Shown here: one piece after another, positions 7,807 through 11,534 of the stretch
How positions within the stretch are numbered: position 1 is the stretch's first letter
How the letters are laid out: each line of letters begins with the position of its first letter
NCBI GenBank assembly: GCA_910592205.1
Contig: CAJVPJ010001193.1
Location: 1-11,534, forward strand
Length of the DNA stretch: 11,534 nt
Direction of reading: 5' to 3'
DNA from: Paraglomus occultum
Lineage: Eukaryota > Glomeromycota > Glomeromycetes > Paraglomerales > Paraglomeraceae
The notes under the pieces: model-generated
Told to the model about the DNA's origin: nothing
The model's database searches: none
What the model saw: only the letters and a program-made list of their open reading frames with translations
Made by a program: the position numbers and the translations under genes

Positions 7807-8056
7807 ATGTCATCATTGGGAAATGACAATACCAATGTATACGAGAATGCAAGAGATTGTATGCAAAACGTTAAATGGCTTTCCACTTTCTCCGAAAATT
7901 CGATTAACTTAAGCTGTAAGTGAACTCTAGGTACGTAAACTTTGAATTGCATATAATACTGAGGAAATCGTGGCATGGAATTATCGCTATTTTGAACTTC
8001 TCATTAGCAGTATCATTTCAGATGCTAACCACCCATCTTTGTTAAATAACTCCTAG
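7807..8056 (+). CDS. Possible small two-exon gene, 47 codons
   Basis: ATG 7807 opens 36 codons (MSSLGNDNTNVYENARDCMQ, then NVKWLSTFSENSINLS) up to the strong donor AGCT|GTAAGT at 7915/7916. A 106-nt intron ends with TATCATTTCAG at 8021. The join in phase 1 continues YANHPSLLNNS to a TAG at 8054-8056. Because the ATG directly follows CTCTAG, it could equally be an internal exon entered in phase 0. No homologue recognised. Confidence 0.25.
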
Positions 8057-8328
8057 ATCAGAGTATTCACGAACGCTTATAGTTGCAATGCACACTATTC
8101 CGACCAGGCCACGTTCCGTCCTAGTTTTGCGTGTTTGGAGACGGTAGATCTAGTGAAAATTGTATTGAGAAAAGGAGATATGTAGGCATCGTTGTGGGAC
8201 GCAACCCTAAGATTCGTATTCACGAACGTAGCAAGCAGTTCATCGTTTGGAAGCCATAACATTGTACATTGTTTCTTGCTACCACCTACAACATATCAAC
8301 ATACCACCACCACCACATCAACATCATG
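8057..8328 (+). other. Overlapping open frames, possible terminal exon(s)
   Basis: After a CTCCTAG acceptor-like site, one frame reads IRVFTNAYSCNAHYSDQATF and on to a TAG at 8183-8185, then stays open again to 8328. A second frame (8125-8259) reads RRYVGIVVGRNPKIRIHERS and KQFIVWKP before TAA, which looks more like conserved protein. A 13-bp direct repeat, GTATTCACGAACG, occurs at 8063-8075 and 8216-8228. The stretch ends in a CCA/ACC microsatellite at 8303-8316. It is coding-like in composition, but the exon structure is unresolved. Confidence 0.25.
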
Positions 8329-8408
8329 ACAGACATCGTTAACACCCATCGTAAGGTTCTCTTTCTTATTATTTGTTATTTTTTTTTTACGAGGAAATAA
8401 TGACAAGG

Positions 8409-8779
8409 CTAACCAATCAATATAAAATCTGTAGGCCAGAATAAATCGAAAATTACAAAACGTAAATGACGATTTAGACAGAAACAACACCAACCAAAGT
8501 GAAGTAATGCGGCATGCGGCTGAAGACTTACCACTGAGACTCCAAAACATAATGCTCAAAACTTCAACGAACGGAATAGTCTTTACATTGAGACGGAGAA
8601 AAATAAATGTAATGGGGATCTTACTGCGAATAACGAGATGAAATGAATGAAGTCTTTTTTGAATGAGTGACCCTCAACAGCTACTGTCTCGTGGTCACTT
8701 ACATTGCTCGTGTTGATTCGAAACAAGCGCTTAAAATGTGTTTTGACAAATCATGGGCGCGTGCAGAAAGGGAGTTGAT
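8409..8779 (-). CDS. Candidate three-exon minus-strand gene, product unknown
   Basis: Exon i (8779-8703) follows CAAATTTAG and ends at AAT|GTAAGT. The intron (8702-8624, 79 nt) ends TTCGCAG. Exon ii (8623-8532) reads KIPITFIFLRLNVKTIPFVE and VLSIMFWSLS and ends at another GTAAGT (8531). The intron (8531-8429, 103 nt) ends GCCTACAG. The last exon adds DFILIG and a stop at 8409-8411. Both joins are in phase (2, then 1) with no stop, and the donors match the consensus fully. Exon ii is hydrophobic enough to be a membrane segment. A possible first exon is 8950-8869 (ATG, MNISHSAVVLHECQNEDLTT, GTAGGT donor), but its phase does not match exon i and would end in a short tail at 8751. It competes with the plus-strand frame 8435-8641. 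Confidence 0.28.
8435..8641 (+). CDS. Competing plus-strand open frame, 68 codons
   Basis: The frame is open directly after TCTGTAG, which follows a branch-like GGCTAACC, and stops at TGA 8639-8641. It reads RKLQNVNDDLDRNNTNQSEV, then MRHAAEDLPLRLQNIMLK, a plausible helical protein. Upstream, ATG 8326 begins MTDIVNTH before GTAAGG, but that donor leaves phase 1 while this exon needs phase 0, so the join fails unless the AAG|GTTCTC site is used. It overlaps the minus-strand candidate at 8409-8779, and at most one is likely to be real. Confidence 0.22.
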   Translation, partial: ARINRKLQNVNDDLDRNNTNQSEVMRHAAEDLPLRLQNIMLKTSTNGIVFTLRRRKINVMGILLRITR

Positions 8780-8950
8780 CTAAATTTGTGCTGCCGACCG
8801 ATAGTATGGCAATTTACAACAAATAAAAGCGATGTATGAGATGTCAAAAATCAGTAATGCCCACCTACGTTGGCTAGTCCCTTGATAGGTAGTAGTTAAA
8901 TCTTCATTCTGGCATTCATGTAAGACCACTGCACTGTGTGATATATTCAT

Positions 8951-9346
8951 CTGATGTTTCCTTCGTATTTTTTTAGACGAGAGAAGGCATCGAAGTTAAT
9001 GCTTCTAAATCGATTTATTAAAATTTTATCCATAGTATTGTTTACATACAGATTAATAACTTATGATAGTAAATCTATATGATAGAATTGGTCATAGATG
9101 ATAAGTTTCATTATGACTGATTTAACGAGTCTGAAAATTGGATACCTTGCCTAAAAAGAACAATTAATGAAAATCAACCAGATAAAAGAACTATATTAGT
9201 CATTCTTGGACTCTCGGCGACTATAGTTTCCCAATTCTAAATTCTGTTTGTATTAAAACAAAGTTTAATTATCTCGTTATGATCTGAGGACATTGAACAC
9301 TATGATATGCAAGACAACAACATTACCATTGCAAGAATTCCGATAA
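8951..9346. other. Gene-poor AT-rich stretch
   Basis: No gene, repeat or RNA structure that I can support. Stops are frequent in all frames. Confidence 0.5.
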
Positions 9347-9538
9347 TCTCCTCACGTATTAAAAAGCGCGCCAAAGCTTTCCGATGTACGAGCTAATTTA
9401 ATTTTATTTCCTTCTCGTATCTTCAACCATTCAGCAGTGGAGATTGTATCTGCCGAAAAAAGTATAAGCACACCTCATTTGTTTGAATATCGGGGTAATG
9501 TATTGGTTTATCAAAAAACGCTAAATTGTCGGTATTAA
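9347..9538 (+). CDS. ATG-less open frame, or antisense of a minus-strand last exon
   Basis: The plus strand stays open for 63 codons (KLSDVRANLILFPSRIFNHS, then AVEIVSAEKSISTPHLFEYR). The minus strand over 9449-9352 is a good terminal-exon candidate. It follows the pyrimidine-rich acceptor TACTTTTTTCGGCAG and reads TISTAEWLKIREGNKIKLAR, then TSESFGALFNT and a TGA at 9352-9354. The minus reading looks more like protein and has the better splice context. I recognise no family for either, and no matching donor was found upstream on the minus strand. Confidence 0.25.
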   Translation, partial: SPHVLKSAPKLSDVRANLILFPSRIFNHSAVEIVSAEKSISTPHLFEYRGNVLVYQKTLNCRY

Positions 9539-9847
9539 CGATCGTTTGTATATGATACTGGCTGTATGTAGCACCGCGCTTATTTATTTATGCGCTTTTG
9601 TCGAATGCTGCTATTTACAAACGGTAACGTTTAATAAGCGTTAGTTTAATTCGTAACAGTTGGGCTCTTTGTGAAGGAATAAAGTTTACGCATAACAAAA
9701 ATAAACACTTTAATAACAGAATATTAATAACAAGTAATATTATATTAGTAATCGATAGACTTTTTTTTTTCTTTCAAATCTAAGCATGGGAAACTCGTAT
9801 AAGAAATTCAGTGTGACAGGTATACATTTACATATAATTGCAATTAA

Positions 9848-10117
9848 GAACGTCTAGAAGCAATTGTAGAAGTTGTAGATTGTATTTCAACCGTCAACAA
9901 AGTTTTTATTGGAACACGACTATGCTTAGGTGCTACTGTACATGCGGCAATTATTAAAATGCTCAACTTAATACAAAGACAAAGTCTACATACCTATTGT
10001 TTATCAATCTTCAACTCCAATAGAACCAACCATTGGCAAGCATGTAGCTACTACTTATTTAAGAGTATTCTGTTTTCCATATTTGTAGTAAAACGGTGCT
10101 TGTTTAATGTATTCTAG
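9848..10117 (+). CDS. Long open frame without early ATG, 89 codons
   Basis: The longest unexplained frame in the right half: open from 9848 (after TAA) to TAG at 10115-10117. The first half is protein-like (ERLEAIVEVVDCISTVNKVF, then IGTRLCLGATVHAAIIKMLN). The second half is rich in F, Y, C and N (from about 9985) and may be intron read-through. The only ATG, at 9959, would leave about 50 residues. The likely reading is an exon entered from an upstream acceptor near 9847 (AATTAAG), with a donor inside, or a gene relic. No family recognised. Confidence 0.28.
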   Translation, partial: ERLEAIVEVVDCISTVNKVFIGTRLCLGATVHAAIIKMLNLIQRQSLHTYCLSIFNSNRTNHWQACSYYLFKSILFSIFVVKRCLFNVF

Positions 10118-10569
10118 ACTACACTAATTAGATTTCGGGAGGGAGGAAAAATTCGTTAGATAAATTTTTTGGTTTACAGTCATACATTTTTATACAACTG
10201 TTATCCATAAAATAAATATTAATGCCCAATTTACGATAGAACAATTTTGAGCTACGCATTTGACATAAAGTCGGCGCCGACCAAATTCGAAACGGGGCAT
10301 TCCATTGATGCTTGATTTTATTTTTCGGACAAGAATAGAAGTACACATCTCTAATGCGAAGGTTGATGGTGAAACAACTGTTTAATTAATTAATTGCCTG
10401 ATTGTTGGCTTGATTATTGGTCCTATTACCAGGGTTGAGAATCCGGTGTAGTTTCAATCAGCATAATTATGATGCAAATCTTAGTATTTAATACCTGACG
10501 ACAGAAGTTTTTCTTTTTTGTTTCCGACTTTCTAGCCATTATGATTAACGCGCGTTTTTTTTTCACCAG
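10118..10569. other. Gene-poor AT-rich stretch
   Basis: A 72-codon minus-strand frame (10346-10128) has no recognisable motif and no splice partners. TTAATTAATTAATT lies at 10382-10395. The stretch ends in a polypyrimidine run (10552-10564) that leads into the exon candidate at 10570. Confidence 0.4.
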
Positions 10570-10773
10570 GCCTGCACTTTCATAACATGTATGTTGTCTT
10601 GTAAATTTACTGGTTATTTTAACGTTTATGGGGTTATTACATGTGTAACAAATAGAGAAAGTCGGCTGACAAAATCTCAGGGGCATGTTAACTCTTTGTT
10701 GAGCCGACAACAGGGTTACAAGCGTACAATGGACGAATTCATTCTTCAATGGCAAGTTTCATCAACACTTTAA
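10570..10773 (+). CDS. Possible terminal exon, 67 codons
   Basis: A strong acceptor context (a T run then CACCAG at 10569) is followed by a frame open to TAA at 10771-10773. The latter half looks coding (NRESRLTKSQGHVNSLLSRQ, then QGYKRTMDEFILQWQVSSTL). The opposite strand is open for 109 codons over 10755-10426 but reads less like protein. An imperfect inverted repeat lies inside (GTCGGCTGACAAA at 10661-10673, with its partner ending at 10708). Unknown function; a transposase-like relic is possible but unproven. Confidence 0.25.
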   Translation, partial: ACTFITCMLSCKFTGYFNVYGVITCVTNRESRLTKSQGHVNSLLSRQQGYKRTMDEFILQWQVSSTL

Positions 10774-11460
10774 AATAGAACTAATTTATTTGCAATATTA
10801 AATAGAATTACATGTGTTATTTCTCAGTATACACGGACCAAGGTCCCACGATATAAGGTTTATAACAAAATATTAATATCTAACATGCTAATAGTATGTA
10901 CATTAACATTGTCGAATTAACGTTCCACGGTTCGAATCCATTCGCCCAAAAGCTAGAAAAGTCTTACAGCATGATTATTTATTGACAACGTTTTATTGTT
11001 GTCTCAACAAATTTAGTAATTATTGATCCACAAAGTTATCTATGTCTGTATAAAAAAGACTTACGGAAATTTGTATGACATGATATTAAAAAAATATATA
11101 CGCAATTAAAATGCTAAATATACTTAATTAATTAATTAACGATTAAACAACTTCTCATGCTATACCAAACGGATTAGAAAAGCTTACTATTGTGAAACAA
11201 ACTATTTACAGCTAACACGCCTATAATAAAATTACAAAGATAAAGTTAAGCCATGACTTTTTTGACACTATTGTGTGCAAAAGATATGCGATATAAGTCA
11301 TCAATTACAAGATAAATATAAACTAATTTTACAGTGTTAATTTTTGATCAGTTTCTGAATGTATAAACTTTTAAACAAAAAATTCTTAATAACAACATGT
11401 TGTATAAAGTTTACAAAGACGATGTTTCTTAATGTTAAGCCAAAATAGTCTTATATATGT
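10774..11460. other. Gene-poor, very AT-rich stretch
   Basis: No gene is supported. It contains TTAATTAATTAATTAA at 11124-11139 and an isolated tRNA-like B-box sequence at 10929-10939 without a matching A-box or stems. Confidence 0.5.
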
Positions 11461-11463
11461 TCT

Positions 11464-11534
11464 GACCCAAATCGAAATCTGACCCAATTCGGAATAGGGT
11501 CGACCCAAATCGCAATTTGATTTGGGTCGGCCCA
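11464..11534. repeat. GACCCAAATCG repeat cluster with terminal hairpin, cut by window edge
   Basis: The 11-mer GACCCAAATCG occurs at 11464-11474 and 11502-11512, and as GACCCAATTCG at 11481-11491. It is inverted with one mismatch at 11518-11528. CGACCCAAATC (11501-11511) and GATTTGGGTCG (11519-11529) form a perfect 11-bp stem with a 7-nt loop, extended by three more G-C pairs after one G-T. It looks like the end of a mobile element or a satellite that continues to the right. Confidence 0.75.

Noticed and set aside
8183-8328. Stop-codon read-through or reassignment at TAG 8183
   Set aside because: ELP3 and Sel1-Myb use standard stops and splicing, so an open frame after a stop is better explained by chance or a missed intron.
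10128-10346. 72-codon minus-strand frame
   Set aside because: No motif, no flanking splice sites, and composition matches AT-rich background.
10426-10755. 109-codon minus-strand frame
   Set aside because: Composition is poor (runs of K and I near the T/A tracts), there is no motif, and the opposite strand has a better exon signal.
10929-10939. GGTTCGAATCC, an exact tRNA B-box
   Set aside because: The flanks do not form a 5-bp T stem, and no A-box or acceptor stem lies 40-80 bp upstream.

Overview
This is eukaryotic nuclear DNA. It is AT-rich, and its coding sequence is split by short introns (about 70-160 nt) with GTAAGT, GTAAAT or GTAATA donors, CTAAC/CTAAT-like branch sites and C/TAG acceptors. 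The best taxonomic clue is a broken copy of the Elongator gene ELP3 at the left end. Its AMTGN spelling next to the radical-SAM cysteines is, from memory, the fungal version (animals tend to have SFTGN). With the Sel1-repeat protein, this suggests an early-diverging, AT-rich fungus (Mucoromycota or Glomeromycotina type). That placement is inference, not proof.

Layout. (1) 1-535: an ELP3 relic. Two exons lie on the minus strand and run off the left edge, while the N-terminal exon lies on the plus strand, so the gene is internally inverted; both parts also carry small indels. (2) 536-4083: mostly gene-poor AT-rich DNA with one coding-like open frame (2339-2518), a field of degenerate ~50-bp repeats (2537-3011) and a 26-bp tandem duplication (3153-3200). 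(3) 4096-5983, minus strand: the most informative gene. A long Sel1-repeat exon splices in frame into two exons that encode a two-repeat Myb DNA-binding domain. A further probable exon carries an 11-residue acidic repeat. I see no separate start for the Myb part, so it reads as one Sel1-Myb protein. (4) 5984-6312: the spacer to a divergent plus-strand gene, with a 13-bp inverted motif. (5) 6313-7280, plus strand: a spliced gene of unknown family with three phase-compatible junctions and a CxxC element. (6) 7121-8800: a run of short open frames and good splice signals on both strands that I could not resolve into secure genes. (7) 8801-11534: gene-poor DNA with ATG-less open frames at 9347-9538, 9848-10117 and 10570-10773, and a cluster of GACCCAAATCG-type repeats ending in a hairpin at the right edge.

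How the genes relate. There is no operon. The secure content is one dead housekeeping gene (ELP3) and one probably expressed Sel1-Myb gene that shares a short divergent spacer with an unknown gene. The many short spliceable frames suggest small lineage-specific genes, gene relics, or both. Exon joins were worked out by eye from reading frame and splice signals, without transcript data.
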